DNA of 64,000 nt from Deroplatys truncata (taxonomy: Eukaryota > Arthropoda > Insecta > Mantodea > Mantidae). Each line of letters begins with the position of its first letter. Within the stretch, counting starts at the first letter, position 1. The notes under the pieces are model-generated. The model ran no database searches. It was not told the origin of the DNA and was given only the letters and a program-made list of their open reading frames with translations. The stretch covers positions 216,357,290-216,421,289 of the forward strand of contig CM060990.1 in assembly GCA_030765065.1 (NCBI GenBank), given 5' to 3'. Positions 1-11,341 of the stretch are shown in pieces. The translations under genes and the position numbers were made by a program.

Positions 1-1
1 C

Positions 2-1032
2 CGCCCTGTCTCTCTCACCAGTTGCATTTGCAAGGTGAGGGAGCGCATGATCAACGGGCGGTTGACATGGCGGCTTGAGTCTCAGAAACTTCTAGCGAAC
101 GCTCAGTGCGTATTTCGTCGCTGTCGCTCTACCATCGACCATCTGGTGTCCCTGTCGACGCATATTATGAATGGATTTCTAGGAAAGTGTCAAACCGTGG
201 CTGTGTTTTTTGACCTGGAGAAAGCTTATGACACTTGTTGGAGGGGCGGCATTTTACGTACACTTCACGCATGGAATCTCCGCGGTCGTCTTCCCATATT
301 TCTTCGGGAGTTTATGACGGACCGCGTCTTTCGTGTACGTGTGGGCTCGTTTTTATCTAGTCGTATTATTCAAGAGAACGGAGTACCGCAGGACTCTGTA
401 CTCATTGTCACACTTCTTGCAATTGTTATCAACCCCATTGTTGATTGTATTCCACCTGGCATTTCATCGTCCCTTTTTGTTGACGATTTTGCCATTTATT
501 GCAGATCACGGCGGACGTGTCTACTCGAACGCCGTCTCCAAAACTGTATCGACCGTCTCTACGCCTGGAGTAACGCCAACGGCTTTAATTTCTCCCTCAA
601 CAAATCCATCTGTATCAATTTTTAGTGCCGGAAGGCTTTCCCTCCGCCCTCTCTCCATCTTGGGCCAGGGATACTTCCGTTTGCAGACGAGGCGAAATTT
701 TCGGTGTTGATCTTTGATAGGAAGCTGAGCTGGAATTCGCACATTTCCTTTTTAGAAGCAAAGTGTGACCGTTCTCTTAATCTTTTACGTGTTTTAAGTG
801 GCACATCCTGGGAAGCTGATCGGACGTACCTCTGCATCTTTATCGCTCTTTGGTCCGATCCAAGCTTGATTACGGGTGCATTGTCTATTCGTCGGCGCGT
901 CCATCTGTATTACGTCGATTGAATTTCATTCACAGTTGAGGCATAGGAGTCGATTCAGGGGCCTTTCCAACCAGCCCTGTACCTAGACTATATGCTGAAG
1001 CTGCAGAGCCTCCGCTGTACTTCAGGCGTGAG
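2..1032 (+). pseudogene. LINE reverse transcriptase domain (5'-truncated, broken)
   Basis: RNA-dependent DNA polymerase used for target-primed reverse transcription. The reading frame is open from the window edge to 625 and begins at the conserved RPVSLTS block. FFDLEKAYDT (block A, catalytic Asp) lies near residue 60, GVPQDSVL (block B) near 118 and LFVDDFAIY (block C, the catalytic VDD) near 148, so the polymerase centre is still recognisable. After the stop at about 623-625 similarity continues in other frames: KFSVLIFDRKLSWN and NLLRVLSGTSWEADRT around 700-830 are the typical thumb region of this group. Homology then runs, with another frame change near 922, into the RNase H segment. Inactive remnant. 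Confidence 0.88.
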
Positions 1033-2172
1033 ATGCTTTTGTGCAGCTATGCCTGTGGACTCTCAAGCTTGCCTGAACACCCGTCCTTCGCGATATTTTA
1101 CGAGGATTCGCTTGATCGGCAATATTTAGTTAGCTCCTCTGCATTGCCCTCTCCAGGGTTTCGATTTTGTCAACTTCTTCGGCATTTGGACATTACGCCA
1201 GCGCCGGTGCTTCCAAGGGGGGAAACGCGTTTTCCTCCATGGTTGCGCGCTGAGGCCCACTGTCACCTTGGGTTATCGTCGATGCCGAAGAATGAGACCC
1301 CTTCTTCAGTCTTTAGATCAGCATTATTAGAACGGAAGGCGCAATTGGGGGACTTGCCTTTTATATTTACTGATGGATCTAACACTGATAATGGAGTAGG
1401 GTGTGCCTTTGTTTTTGATCATCATAGTTTTTCCTTTAGTTTACCGGGTCAATGTGCGATTTTTACCGCCAAACTTTTTAGTATTTATCAATTGGTTTTA
1501 TACGTTCAGCGGCGCGACTTACGGCAGTGTGTTGTTTGTACGGACTCTCTGAGTGCCCTTCAGAGTATTAACGCGCTGTACAATTTGGTACAGCGCATAC
1601 ATGACCTGCTCCACTTGCTTGGTGCCTCTGGCATCAGCGTTTCCTTCCTGTGGACTCCAGGCCATGTGGGCATCTCAGGGAACGAGTCTGCCGACGCCGC
1701 TAACAAATCGGCGATTTTATTACCCAGATTTTTTACCTCTGTTGTTCCCTCGTCAGATTTGTGTGCTCTTTTACGTCGCCGCATCCTCTCGCTTTGGCGC
1801 TATGTGTGGACGGCCCTTCGGGGGAACAAGTTGCAGGAGGTTAAACCTCTTCCGTTAGTCTGGGGTACCTCTTCTCGTTCTTATCGTCGGGAAGAGGTAC
1901 TTTTAACCCGCCTACGAATCGGACATTGCCTTTTTAGTCATAGATAGCTGCTTAGTGGTGACCTCGCACCAGTATGCGAGCAGTGTGATGCGTCCTTAAC
2001 GGTGCGTCACATTTTAACAGAGTGTCAAGTTTTAGCTCCATTGCGCGGTCGTGTGTGTCTGCCCGTTGGCATAGCCAACGTTTTGGCAAACGACGCGCAT
2101 GCTGTAGAATTTTTGGTTTTATCGATGACAGTGATTTTAATCGGCGCACTTCTTGCGCTGAGCGCCTTTTAA
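1033..2172 (+). pseudogene. LINE RNase H and C-terminal zinc knuckle
   Basis: C-terminal part of the LINE ORF2. An open stretch to 1947 carries a type I RNase H domain: FTDGSN (first Asp, about residue 115), VCTDSLSAL (third carboxylate, about 178), and TPGHVGISGNESAD with its terminal Asp (about 218-230). The second carboxylate, normally Glu in a TAEL-type motif, reads FTAKLF here, so the active-site Glu is replaced by Lys. An in-frame TAG at 1945 interrupts the frame; beyond it CEQCDASLTVRHILTEC is the knuckle that usually closes such ORFs. RNase H removes the RNA strand from the cDNA hybrid. Clearly a dead copy, with fewer lesions than most elements in this window. Confidence 0.88.
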
Positions 2173-2401
2173 CATTGTGTTTTATATTGCCTTTTTAATG
2201 GGAGCTCTACTCCCCAGTAGACATATTGCGCTCATGTCCCATGCGTTCTACCGTTCTTGACACTTTTTACTATTGTATTGGATTGTTTAAGATGTTTTTT
2301 TTTGTGGTGGTTTTAACATTTGCTGACTTGGTTTAGAGTATTTTTGACTATGCGGTTTTATACTCCTATTTTATTTTTGGACTTTAGATTTTATACCGTG
2401 T

Positions 2402-2436
2402 AAGGACGCTGATGACCTTAACTGTTTAGCGTCCTT
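2402..2436 (+). other. 3' UTR stem-loop of the LINE
   Basis: AAGGACGCT and AGCGTCCTT form a perfect 9-bp stem around a 17-nt loop, about a dozen bases before the CAT-repeat tail. In several LINE groups a 3' UTR hairpin next to a simple-sequence tail is what the reverse transcriptase recognises; that role is inferred here. Confidence 0.6.
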
Positions 2437-2447
2437 AAACCGCATCT

Positions 2448-2470
2448 CATCATCATCATCATCATCATCA
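2448..2470 (+). repeat. (CAT)n tail of the LINE
   Basis: A run of CAT/ATC triplets closes the LINE. It marks the 3' end and replaces a poly(A) tail, as seen in LINE groups that end in short tandem repeats. Confidence 0.85.
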
Positions 2471-2471
2471 A

Positions 2472-2750
2472 TCCTCCGTGGTGTAGTGTTTACCATGCTA
2501 GCCTCTAGTTCCCGAGGTCGCGGATTCAAACCCGGCGGAGAGAGATGGATGTTTGGGCGTAAAAATCCCTAGCATGGCCCTCCTAGCAAGGGAAGTAAAG
2601 CCGCTAGTCCCATGTCAAATATTTACGGCACATAAAAGAACCTCAAATCCTGATAAAGTGGCCTCTGAGCAAAATTACTGGTCTTTCACGCCCAATATAG
2701 AATGGGACGCTAAGGACCACAGCAGCTAAAGAGGTATTTATCCATAAATA
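2472..2750 (+). mobile_element. tRNA-derived SINE, copy 1
   Basis: The head TCCTCCGTGGTGTAGTG contains an A-box-like motif, and ATTCAAACCCGG is a B-box-like motif; TCCTCCG and CGGAG can pair as an acceptor-like stem. Downstream lies a body with AGCATGG, GGGAAGTAAAG, TTTACGGCAC and TCTTTCACGCCCAATAT. The same head and body recur at 57,431-57,660, which establishes it as a dispersed repeat. It begins immediately after the LINE tail, so it may have inserted at the tail. It is not a functional tRNA: the anticodon arm is not clover-leaf compliant and it is followed by an unrelated body. Confidence 0.8.
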
Positions 2751-3739
2751 AAAACTCAATTTAATTTAATTTATTTAACATGTCCCCTTCTCCATAAATA
2801 CTAAAATCTTAGTTCTATGTCATTGATTTTATACCATGATGTTTTAGATAGTGGGGAGTTCCACATCAAGGATTTTTCTCGTGTATCTCTTCTTAGATAA
2901 TGTATGCGTATGCAGTTCTTTGGCTATAGGTGGCTTACATTTAAGGGGCGTGAACATTTTGCTACTTCCTAGCAAGTGTTTTTATTTTTGATTTCTTAAT
3001 TCAATTATTGTCATACGTACGTAAGCATGTATGTGTATTTTTTATCGTGCACGGAAGTACACACCTGAGGCGCTTTCTTTTGTCTGTGTGCACCTAGATC
3101 ACGTTTTCAGAGCTGGCTTCGTCGCTTCTTTCCCTCAGCATGTCCTTACACACCACTTGCTATGTATATTTCTAATAGTAAATTTCTACGTTGAGTTTAC
3201 TGGAGTGTGGACTTTATCATACAGGTGTAATTTTTCGAGTTTTTATTTCTTTGCATTAACTAGGTATCTGTCTCGCTTATAACAGTGTTATTTTTTATTT
3301 CTCTTGGATACTGAAGCATTGGGCATGATTTTCAGGCTTGAAGTAAACTATTGCCTGTGTTTATAAACAGTCTTAGCTGCGGGGTCGCTTTTGTATTACA
3401 TTTTGATATGATGAGATAACTGTGCAACTATCTCGAATATTAATAACTTAATTTAGACGTATGAAAGGCTTACATAGCTACATTTTTTTCTCTTGGATAT
3501 CGAAGCAACAAGCATCGATTTTCTGATTCTTAGAGGCATGCATTACTTTTAACTAGATACGAGGGCATGACAAAAGGTCTTAGCTCAGTTGCAGTATACT
3601 AGGGAGGGAGTTGCCACTACGTGCATCTGATAGCCTGATGTTTATTTAAGATGGCTCAGAAAAACAACTGCGATATCTGTAAGCGTTAAGTCATGAGGGG
3701 AGAGTACTACGTCATCTGTTGACCAGTGCGTTATAAAAG
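2751..3739. other. no gene recognised
   Basis: AT-rich sequence without a supported coding frame. A short open stretch at 3031-3282 has no recognisable domain. The last part (about 3560-3739) is probably the 5' flank or terminal part of the mariner that follows, but I could not define its terminal repeats. Confidence 0.4.
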
Positions 3740-4806
3740 ATGGAGCCGTCCAGACGTGACTTTCGAGCGATGATCTATTACGATTTCAAAAAAGGGGTTA
3801 GACAGCAAGCAGAGCCACCAAATTTTGTCAGAAACGTTTGTGGAACCTGCTGCTTTACTGGCCACAGTTAGAAACTGGTTTCGTGAATTTCAAAGGGGGA
3901 GAGAATCCTTAGAAAGTGAGCCTCGTGCAGGTAGGCCACAAACTGCAGTTACGCCCGAAAACATCGAAGCTGTGTAGAAAATGGTGAAAGAAGATCCGCA
4001 TATCTCCTTCCTTTGAGATAGAGAAGACATTAAAAATTGGATCAACAGCAGCACAAACAATTGTGCATAAACATCTTGGTCCCACCAAGAGATGTGCGCG
4101 TTGGGTCCCACATTCCCTCACAGATAATCAAAAAGCAGTCCGTGCGGATTGGTGCGAATTTATGCTAAAAATTTAATTCTGGTAAAAGTCGGAACGTATA
4201 TAACGTTGTTGGGCGATGAAACATAGGTATACCTTTATGATCCAGAAACTAAACAGCAGTCGCGTGTCTGGTGCTTTGAAGATGAACCACTTCTAACAAA
4301 ATTCAAGAGGGGCCGAAGTGTTGGAAAAAATGGTCTCCTCTTTTTCTCAAGAAAGTGTCCCATAGCAACCATTCCATTTGAGAGCCAACGCACAGTCACT
4401 GCGCTATGCTACACGAGTCCTGCCTTCCAAAGGTCATCAAGCGGTGGAAGGAGCACCACACAAGGTCACAGAAGGGACATCTCCTGCTGCACTATGACAG
4501 TGCCTCCTCTCACACTGCTTTCAGAAGGATGGATTTCCTGAATGAAGAGGGCATCAGGATGCTACCCCATCCACCTTACTCACCAGACTTGACCCCTGTG
4601 ACTTTTTTGTGTTTCCCAAAATTAAGAAACGGCCGCGGGGGCGCCGATTTACGTCAGATGGCGAAGCCATTAGTGCATATTTGGAGGCTGTGAACAGTGT
4701 CGAAGAAAAAGTGTGGCAAGAAATGTTTGCAAAGCGGTTTCTGCGAATGAATAAGTGTAGAGGTGTCGCAGGGGACTACTTTGAGCAAAATGTGAAAGAG
4801 TATTGA
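3740..4806 (+). pseudogene. mariner transposase (DD34D, mellifera-like), broken
   Basis: Cut-and-paste transposase of the Tc1/mariner superfamily. The start at 3740 gives MEPSRRDFRAMIYYDFKKG, the expected helix-turn-helix N-terminus. In other frames follow WFREFQRGRESLESEPRAGR and TAVTPENIEAV (second HTH and linker), then LLGDET around 4210 (first catalytic Asp, with the usual Trp codon now TAG), YDPETKQQSRVW, LLHYDSASSHTA (second Asp, about 4490) and HPPYSPDLTP. One base is missing just after this, so the expected third Asp reads in the shifted frame at about 4600, followed by a lysine-rich PKIKKRPRGRRF segment. At least five frameshifts or stops. Non-functional; its length is close to the ~345 residues usual for the family. 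Confidence 0.9.
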
Positions 4807-4814
4807 AATTTAGT

Positions 4815-5280
4815 TGTGTTTTTTGGGAACAATTCATCCTCACATGTCTGGGCCATAGCAACGATGTCGTTGAGGTAAATTCGGTAAGCGTCGCAGTGAG
4901 GCCATCAACGCAGACTGTGAGTCTCTGGAACGTTGCGGGAGCATTGCAGAGTCCGAAAGGCATTGTCGTGAACTGGCACAGTCCATATTCAATACAAAAC
5001 GTTGCCTTTACCTTATGTTTGGGGTGAACGTCCACTTGTCATTACCCCCACTTCAAGTTAAAGGTGGAAAACCACAGGGACCCCGCTAAATTCTCCAGAG
5101 TATCATCAGTATGTAACAGCGGAAAGCAGTGTTTCTTACTGACATCATTCAGCTTTCGGTGATCAACGCAGACCTGCAGATTCCCGCCCTATTTTACTAA
5201 AGTGTTTTTATTTTCATTAGTCTAAACAAGGTCATTTTCTCCGCTTTGCAATCGTCCCTCACTTCACACAGTTCCGCTCT
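4815..5280 (-). pseudogene. Ty3/gypsy reverse transcriptase fragment
   Basis: On the minus strand, reading from about 5240 down to 4820: NLQVCVDHRKLNDVSKKH, then an HTDDTLENLAGSLWFSTFNL-type segment, then FCIEYGLCQFTTMPFGLCN followed by APATFQRL. This is the RT palm of a Ty3/gypsy element. The catalytic box comes after a frame change and reads YLNDIVA instead of YLDD, so an active-site Asp is lost. Only about 140 residues remain. The fragment ends against the mariner 3' end at about 4806, suggesting the mariner or a deletion truncated it. With the Gag-like remnant at 6.4-7.2 kb on the same strand it may belong to one element. Confidence 0.82.
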
Positions 5281-5383
5281 TATAGTAGCAGTAGTATTGT
5301 TGAGGAAATAGAGTCTTGTTGTAACTCTGGTCTCAAGCTTTGAGGAAGGAAGGGATTGGAGGGGAAACTGTAGAAAGAGAGAG

Positions 5384-5384
<1 letters not shown>

Positions 5385-5426
<42 letters not shown>
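5385..5426. repeat. (TA)n microsatellite
   Basis: Uninterrupted TA dinucleotides, about 21 units. Open stretches running through it on the minus strand give Tyr-Ile runs and are not genes. Confidence 0.95.
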
Positions 5427-5427
<1 letters not shown>

Positions 5428-6399
5428 CTAGAGTTGAGATTACCACATGAAATTGGCTGGACAGGCCAAAATGTGACCACCATAGCCCTACGGTTGAGGA
5501 CCAAGGGCTTTCTGATTCGTATATTGCGTCTTTTCTCTTTATATTGACTATCTGGTTGTCTTTCTTCTTCCGCTTTTCTAGCGGGCCATGGCCAGTTTGC
5601 TGATTGACCGAGCATAGCTGGTTTCCATGCAATGTACCACTGTGCCAGTATGGTAAAGTTATCTTGGAATCCTGCTGGTAGTTTAAGGGCCTGTTTCTTC
5701 CTGCCTTGTGAAATGTTCCCAGCCAACCCCTGGAAAATGTTATTCAGACTACTATCCAAATTATTGGTGTTGGTTCGGCCCTCGGTGTCTCAGTTTTCAG
5801 CCATCATAAAGACGACCAGCTCACAATTCCCCGCAACACTCCCGCTAAGGAACTCCTGCTTCCAGTGGGTGGTAATTATTTGAAAAAAATTTGATCTAAT
5901 CTAAAATGTAAATGTGTTTGTGAGAATAAATGAAAAGTTTGAATTATGTCCCGGTGTAGTAACCAAGGTGCCGGGATAGTATATTCATATTTTATTTATT
6001 TATTTTAGTTGGTGGTAATAGGTACCCTTAACAGGCCGGAAGCAGCGCTGGGTCTTCCTTCTTGCCGAATAGTGTTCCTCGTTAGGGGCGTCCTTTGCCA
6101 CGCCGTCACCACCCTCTCGCTCCACGTCGAATCAGCTCTCGGTCTGCAAGTAAGAGCCTCACCGGCTACAACCTCACTTCAGGATGGTTCAGCAGTATTT
6201 TGTCGCGGCCTAAGTTCATATATGGCGTCCGACGTCCAACTTGGCATCATAGAACTTAATGGCGTTAAGCGGCGACAAAAACCCACAATTATTGTAGCCT
6301 GCTCCAGCGAAGGGTCAAATGTAGGTAAGCCTCCGCTATCACGGCCAGGGTTTTACTTGAGACCTCATGCCAGCCATTATAGTTTTCCTTATCCTCAGC
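5427..6399. other. probable internal part of the gypsy remnant, no clear domain
   Basis: Lies between the minus-strand RT and Gag fragments, where the nucleocapsid and protease of a gypsy element would be. I could not identify a CCHC knuckle or an aspartic protease motif with confidence. Several frames are open for 60-150 codons but without recognised motifs. Confidence 0.35.
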
Positions 6400-7235
6400 C
6401 CGGGTGCGTTCGTTGTTCTCACCTAGGTGTCCGGGCTATCCCCAACTCTAGGACGTAGGTCTCCCGTCCCAGTTCTATAACGTATAAGCTGTCCTGATTA
6501 GCGCAGTATATCGTATTCGTGGCTACCACAGCTCTGGTGGGTGGCTCTTTTGGCTTTTCCGGCCATCATCTCTCCGTTTCTGCTTGGAGGATAGTCCCCA
6601 GGGCGTCGTTAATTTTAAGGTGTTCCGTAATGGAAAAGCTAATTTTTCACCTCCCAGTCTCTTATGCCGCCAATATATTCGTGGGCTACCTCTCCCAAAA
6701 CAATGTCCGGTGATAAATCCGTCAGTGCCCGGTGAGCTAGCCGCTCTACCTCTATGAGGAATTCTTTTAAGGTCTCCTCCGGTTGTTGCAGTCTTGCCAT
6801 CAGCGAGACCTAGTAAGCTGCTGCCAGAAGATGTACCCCGTAGCGCCCCTCCAACAGTTTAATCATGTCTTCGGCCGAACCTCCGGTGGAGAAGGTACGA
6901 GGGTTCTCGGCTGCTTGTTCCTGCAGGGTGGCAAAAACGGTGTCGTCATCTCCGCCGGCGTCCATCCATTGTTGGTAACAATGGCTTCAAGCTGCCGCTT
7001 TAACACCACACACGACAAGGTGCGGTGAATATTAGGGAGTTTCGGTGTCTGCATTAGGCGGTGTCGTAATCGTGGAAGCTTCTATAACCTCGGCATGGAT
7101 GTTGGTTTCTAGATGGCGGCACATCTCCACTGCTGCGTCAATCATCGTCTTGCTCTGCTCCGCCTGTTGGTGTAATTTTTCTTTTCTTTTCTGCTGATAA
7201 AGGCGTTCTTCTACCGGATTAATCTTTCCTTCCAT
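6400..7235 (-). pseudogene. Ty3/gypsy Gag-like remnant
   Basis: On the minus strand from 7235: a coiled-coil-like start rich in Gln, Glu and Lys (EERLYQQKRKEKLHQQAEQS, about residues 9-28), then near 7020-6960 VVLKRQLEAIVTNNGWTPAE, matching the capsid segment of arthropod gypsy Gag proteins (family pattern YKRQFE...NGW...), then in shifted frames ALTDLSPDIVLGEVAHEYI around 6720-6660. The frame is broken several times. Gag forms the particle that houses reverse transcription. Orientation and order fit the minus-strand RT at 4.8-5.28 kb. I see no intact zinc knuckle. Confidence 0.65.
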
Positions 7236-9940
7236 GTCAGTTTTGGTTTATACTAAATTCTCAGCGATGTCGTGCTTCAAATCTGTTACCCTATTATTTA
7301 TCTCAGATTTTACACAGTCAATATCAGAACCTGTGGCGGTTTTGACGGAGTTCGGATTAGGTTTTCTCCATTTCATTCTTCATTTCACTCCCTATTTCCA
7401 ATTTTCCAGATTTCATTTCCCTCTCCATTTTCTGCATTCCGTATATCACTGTATTCATTTCTGCTTCCATCCTTACCATTTCAGATTTCGTTTCCGTCCC
7501 CATCTCCTCCATGTTTCAGTTATTCATTTCAGTAAATAATTGTTGAAGCACTTCTTCATTCTGGCGTTTTAAATCCCAATCCTGCAGCGGGTGTAACTTA
7601 ATTCTGTTTTCACCGTCACTTCAGTACTGTTTTCGTATCGCGTAGCGGTGTAATGGATCACGCGAGAAGCCTCTTCTTCCTTCCGCTTCATTGGAGTGCC
7701 GAGTATAGTGCTCACCTTCACTCTTCCGGATGCTCACTAGCTGCCGAACACAGGCTCCACTCTTCCGCACGCTTACTAAGTTTCGGATACAGAACTCGTC
7801 TTCTAGTTGCTCGCAGTATCGGAACTCACTGCAGGCAGCAAAAACCTCACTGACTCACTTGTGAGCACGCGCGCATATATGCAGAAGCAGAGGTTTCGTC
7901 GAGGGCAAGTGGCAGTTAGTTCTCGCAACTAAGCTCTTTTTCTGGTTTAGTCTTCCAGATGCTTCGAGAGCGGCCTCCATCGTTATCTCCAACCAATCGT
8001 GTTCCGACTAGCGCTGAAAGACAATCCAGCTATCGGCGTAGTGAATGTCGCAATCTCGTCAGAACATATAAATTCCTTGCGTAGGCTGCTTCTCCGCAGC
8101 TGATTACCTTTGGACACCCCCGAGCTCCTCCTGCACCCCAGTACAGTATCGTGATGCGGAGTGTCTCTCGTGACCTCTCAACCCGACATGTCTCCGTCGC
8201 TTCGCAGCAACGGCGATCCTCATTCATGAGAGCCACCGCATATGCTGCGACCGGGCCAACGCCGCTGATGATATAACTACTGGATTGTGCGGACTTCGAG
8301 AGCGTTTTGGCGACAGGATTGCCCTTGTTAGGCAAACTCTATCTCGCTGAGCCTACAGGAACGCCACCGACACTGCCGACGCTGCTGTTCCTCCGGGCAT
8401 AGTTCAGATGCCTGTACTTCGCCGTCGTTGTGCCATTATTGTGGCACCAAGGCACTCACCGCTGGTTTCATTTGGCACAATCTCAGCTTCCGTCGCCTTA
8501 CTGTACCACACGTGATAGCACAGACCGCTTCAACGGACAAGCCCGGTTCCTGTACTACCAGGAGCAGGCAACCTTCACGGTCAATACCGACAGACTAAAC
8601 GCAATAGCAATGAAACTTCGCCACAGACTCCAAAGCACCTGCATCCTCAACTGGCGCGGCGATGCGAGATGCCGTTCAAGACTTCCAAACGGAGATCCTG
8701 AACATCGTCGCCCTCTTAGCCGCTCTGGAGGAGATGTTTTCCAGTCTCTTAGACAAGAAACAGTAGAACTTGCAATATACCATCACCGCCACCAATATAC
8801 TTTACCAGAGCACCGACGCTGATCTGCCAGTCAGAATTGACAGTCTGCTGACCCATCCGCAGGCCCTGGGACACCAACCGTAACATCACTACTATAGCAT
8901 CACAACAATGCCTCCAACAAGAAACTACAAGACCACCACCATTTGAACTCTCCCCTGAACACTACCGCTACTTGGCAAAGTGCAGAGCACTAATCTAAGA
9001 AAACAAGAGAAAATGACGGTTAAGGGAGAAAGAATAGCACCATATTTACCTTTATTCATCCTTAGTGTTACCTTCCAATCTTTATGCTGCAGTCAGGGAA
9101 ACATTGGACGGCAGTTATATTTCACTTACTAAGGCAGGTGCTATGCGGGACCGTGCTACTTACACCATTGGTTTCCTTTCTTTCCAAAATCCTTTCCCTT
9201 TTCCTATGGGAGGGGTTTGGTGGCGATTCCCGGACTGCCAGCCTCACTGGAGTGAGCAAAATGCATTTCCCCTCCAAAGCAATATATATAGTACAAAGTA
9301 GTACGAAGGTCACTAAAAGCATATGCATTTGAATCCGCCATAACATGGACTTGCAAACGTTATCTAGTTTGTATGTACACACTGCGTTTTGTAAACTCTC
9401 AGCACAATTTATTGGCTTTCTTTTGTGTGAAATAGTTTTAAATGGTAAAATATTATTTAATGATGCCGTAAGTTTGTAAGTTATAATTACAATGTTATGT
9501 GTATTTATTTATGATGTTCATTACACCATATTCTAACAAGTAACAATTTGTATTTTAATGAAATCCACATAATTGAACTAATTAAGTGAAACGACACTTC
9601 CATGCCAAACTATCAGTTCTAGTTAAATTTACTAAACATAAGAAGTACCTTCAAGTGGCAGTAATTGAACCTGGGACCTTCATCACTGAAGGCCAACGCG
9701 CACACTGTTGCGATACGAGTGCAAGTCACTGCACGCACAGCGGTGCAAAACAGTCTTTTCGGTAGAAATTGATATGTATATATATACAGAGAAAGAGAGA
9801 GCCAAAAAACTACGAACCGGCTGCGCGATGTGTTTCCTGTCCACGTCCTCGGCGCTGGTTGCCGTCTGCCGCTATCAGAGATAGGCACGGATGAAACCAT
9901 ATAACATTTTTAAAACTATTTTTAAAGGCTTTACTTCCCA
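7236..9940. other. possible gypsy leader/LTR region, then unassigned sequence
   Basis: Upstream (on the minus strand) of the Gag remnant, so an LTR and leader are expected between roughly 7.6 and 8.4 kb; I could not find a matching second LTR, so this is only positional. A pyrimidine-rich run at 7360-7540 is low-complexity. Open stretches at 8030-8335 (minus) and 8430-8822 (plus) have no recognisable domain and are probably chance frames. From 8.9 to 9.9 kb I see nothing definable. Confidence 0.3.
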
Positions 9941-10330
9941 ACTTTATGATAGGAGATGCTGAAACTGGCCACCGTCATTGTCCAAACATTTTTGGCACCT
10001 CTTTAGTAAACTAGTAGTTTACGTTGAGAAATGCTGGCAATTTCCTGGCGGATAGTTTGTTTTAATTCTCCCAGGGTGTGTGGGTTTGTCTTGTACACTT
10101 TATGTTTTAAGTTATCCCAGAAATAGAAATCGCAGGGGGTTAGGTCGGGGGACCGAGGTGGCCACAAATTTTTACTAATAATTCTGTCCTCAAACACACT
10201 TTCAATTGTTCTCATCGAAATATTGGCAGTATGAGCTGTTGCAGAGTCTTGTTGTAAAGAGGCAAAATCACGCTCCCTATCTGTTAATTCTCTAAAAACA
10301 GGGGAAAATTATTTATTCACGTATGCACAC
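9941..10330 (-). pseudogene. mariner-type transposase, C-terminal fragment
   Basis: Minus strand, from about 10,320: DSATAHTA (second catalytic Asp), a short linker, then NLWPPRSPDLTPCDFYFWDN with the third catalytic Asp in CDF, then LKHKVYKTNPHTLGELKQTI and a last segment after a frame change near 10,003. This WPPRSPDLTPCDF type differs from the HPPYSPDL type at 4.5 kb, so it is a second mariner lineage. The first Asp and the DNA-binding domain are missing; truncated fossil of about 110 residues. Confidence 0.85.
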
Positions 10331-10852
10331 GCTTCAACCATTGACCCGAAAAACCATTGGCCCCCTCTCGTTTCTCTTTCTATTTTTCTAGCTACCTTGA
10401 CCTTCCAGGAACTGAGCCTCTATACTCATTCCGTCGTAAGAAACACACTTGTATAAACAATACCAGAAACAGCTCCACGCACGTGAACGCAGTTAATCCT
10501 CTTATTGGTTTGAGAACGAAGCACTCAACTTAAGGAGAGAAAATATATCCATTTTTCTTAATGTTATTGCTTTTAAAATGCACTAATCGATACCTTTAAT
10601 TGTAGAATTACAATGCGTTGTATATTTGCAGGTGTTTTGTAATAGAAATATGTCCTTTCACAAGAAATACGTAGTTACTGTGGCGGGAGAAAAACAAACG
10701 GAATGTCAGTGAGGAACATGGCGGCAAGCTTGTGGCTGGTGTAAATTTGGTAGTGGCAAAAATGAGTGTTTACTGTTATAAAAAGAACCCTAAAGGTAAA
10801 TTATTACAAAGCGGCGAGAAACCGATTATTTTATATGTGTTTCATAATATAA
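10331..10852. other. no gene recognised
   Basis: AT-rich spacer between the mariner fragment and the DDE-type remnant. No motif that I can support. Confidence 0.4.
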
Positions 10853-11341
10853 ATGAGCATAGTGGATATACCAGTGAACGAATTGTTTAAACAAAGCGGC
10901 AGGGTAAGCCGGCGTGTCAGAAGCTAGTGTTGTTCATGTTCGCAAGGAACTTAAGGTGGTGATGTTAAAACACCCAGCAGAAATGAAGAGGTCTAAAGCA
11001 GTTTTGGGACAAATAGACGACTTCGTTAAGTGTGCAAAGCGTTTTAAGGTGCATGGGTTTTCTTTCTTTCATTCTTTGTTTTTTACAACGAGCCACCGAA
11101 ATTAAACAAAGTGTTAAGTGGCGTCAATTGCGGCCCTGATTTACTAAATTTTAAGCGAAAGAGCTTCCATACATTGCTATTGGAAATTGGGTTTCCATTT
11201 GTGAAACGAAATAATGTTAATGCCATTGTAGATTGGGATGATATTGCTCTTTGGAGGCGTAAATACCTGAGAAACATTCGCCGGTATAGGAGGGACAGAA
11301 GAAAGACATGCTCGAGTGCATTCACGTTGATATGCTCTTGA
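10853..11341 (+). pseudogene. N-terminal part of a probable DDE (IS630/Tc1-like) transposase
   Basis: In pieces across frames I read MSIVDIPVNELFKQSGRVSR, a VSEASVVHVRKELK helix-turn-helix-like segment (from 10,914), IDDFVKCAKRFKVHGF, and from 11,111 FKRKSFHTLLLEIGFPFVKR followed by a WRRKYLRNIRRYRRDRRK stretch. These match by memory the HTH region and the segment just before the first catalytic Asp of a widespread arthropod transposon protein whose next motif would be YLDETW. The frame ends before that motif, so the catalytic domain is absent. At least two frameshifts. Confidence 0.5.

Larger units (their letters stand above)
1..2471 (+). mobile_element. LINE (non-LTR retrotransposon), 5' end outside window
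   Basis: The segment holds the second half of a LINE: reverse transcriptase core, thumb/connection, RNase H, a C-terminal CCHC-type knuckle, a 3' UTR hairpin and a CAT-repeat tail. A LINE with RNase H and a short simple-sequence tail fits the I/Jockey superfamily in the broad sense; I cannot place the family more finely without alignment. Stops and frame changes (near 625, 922, 1945) show it is inactive. The element enters the window already inside the RT fingers, so its 5' part lies upstream. The tail at 2448-2470 is followed directly by a SINE. Confidence 0.9.

Noticed and set aside
5280..5759. 159-codon frame on the minus strand
   Set aside because: Runs through the TA microsatellite giving a Tyr-Ile run; no domain outside it that I can support.
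7234..7539. Phe- and His-rich 101-codon frame
   Set aside because: Results from a pyrimidine-rich low-complexity stretch; overlapping frames are equally open.
8030..8822. Two open frames of 101 and 130 codons
   Set aside because: No recognisable domain, no matching neighbour, amino-acid make-up like random translation; more likely leader or LTR of the gypsy remnant or plain intergenic DNA.
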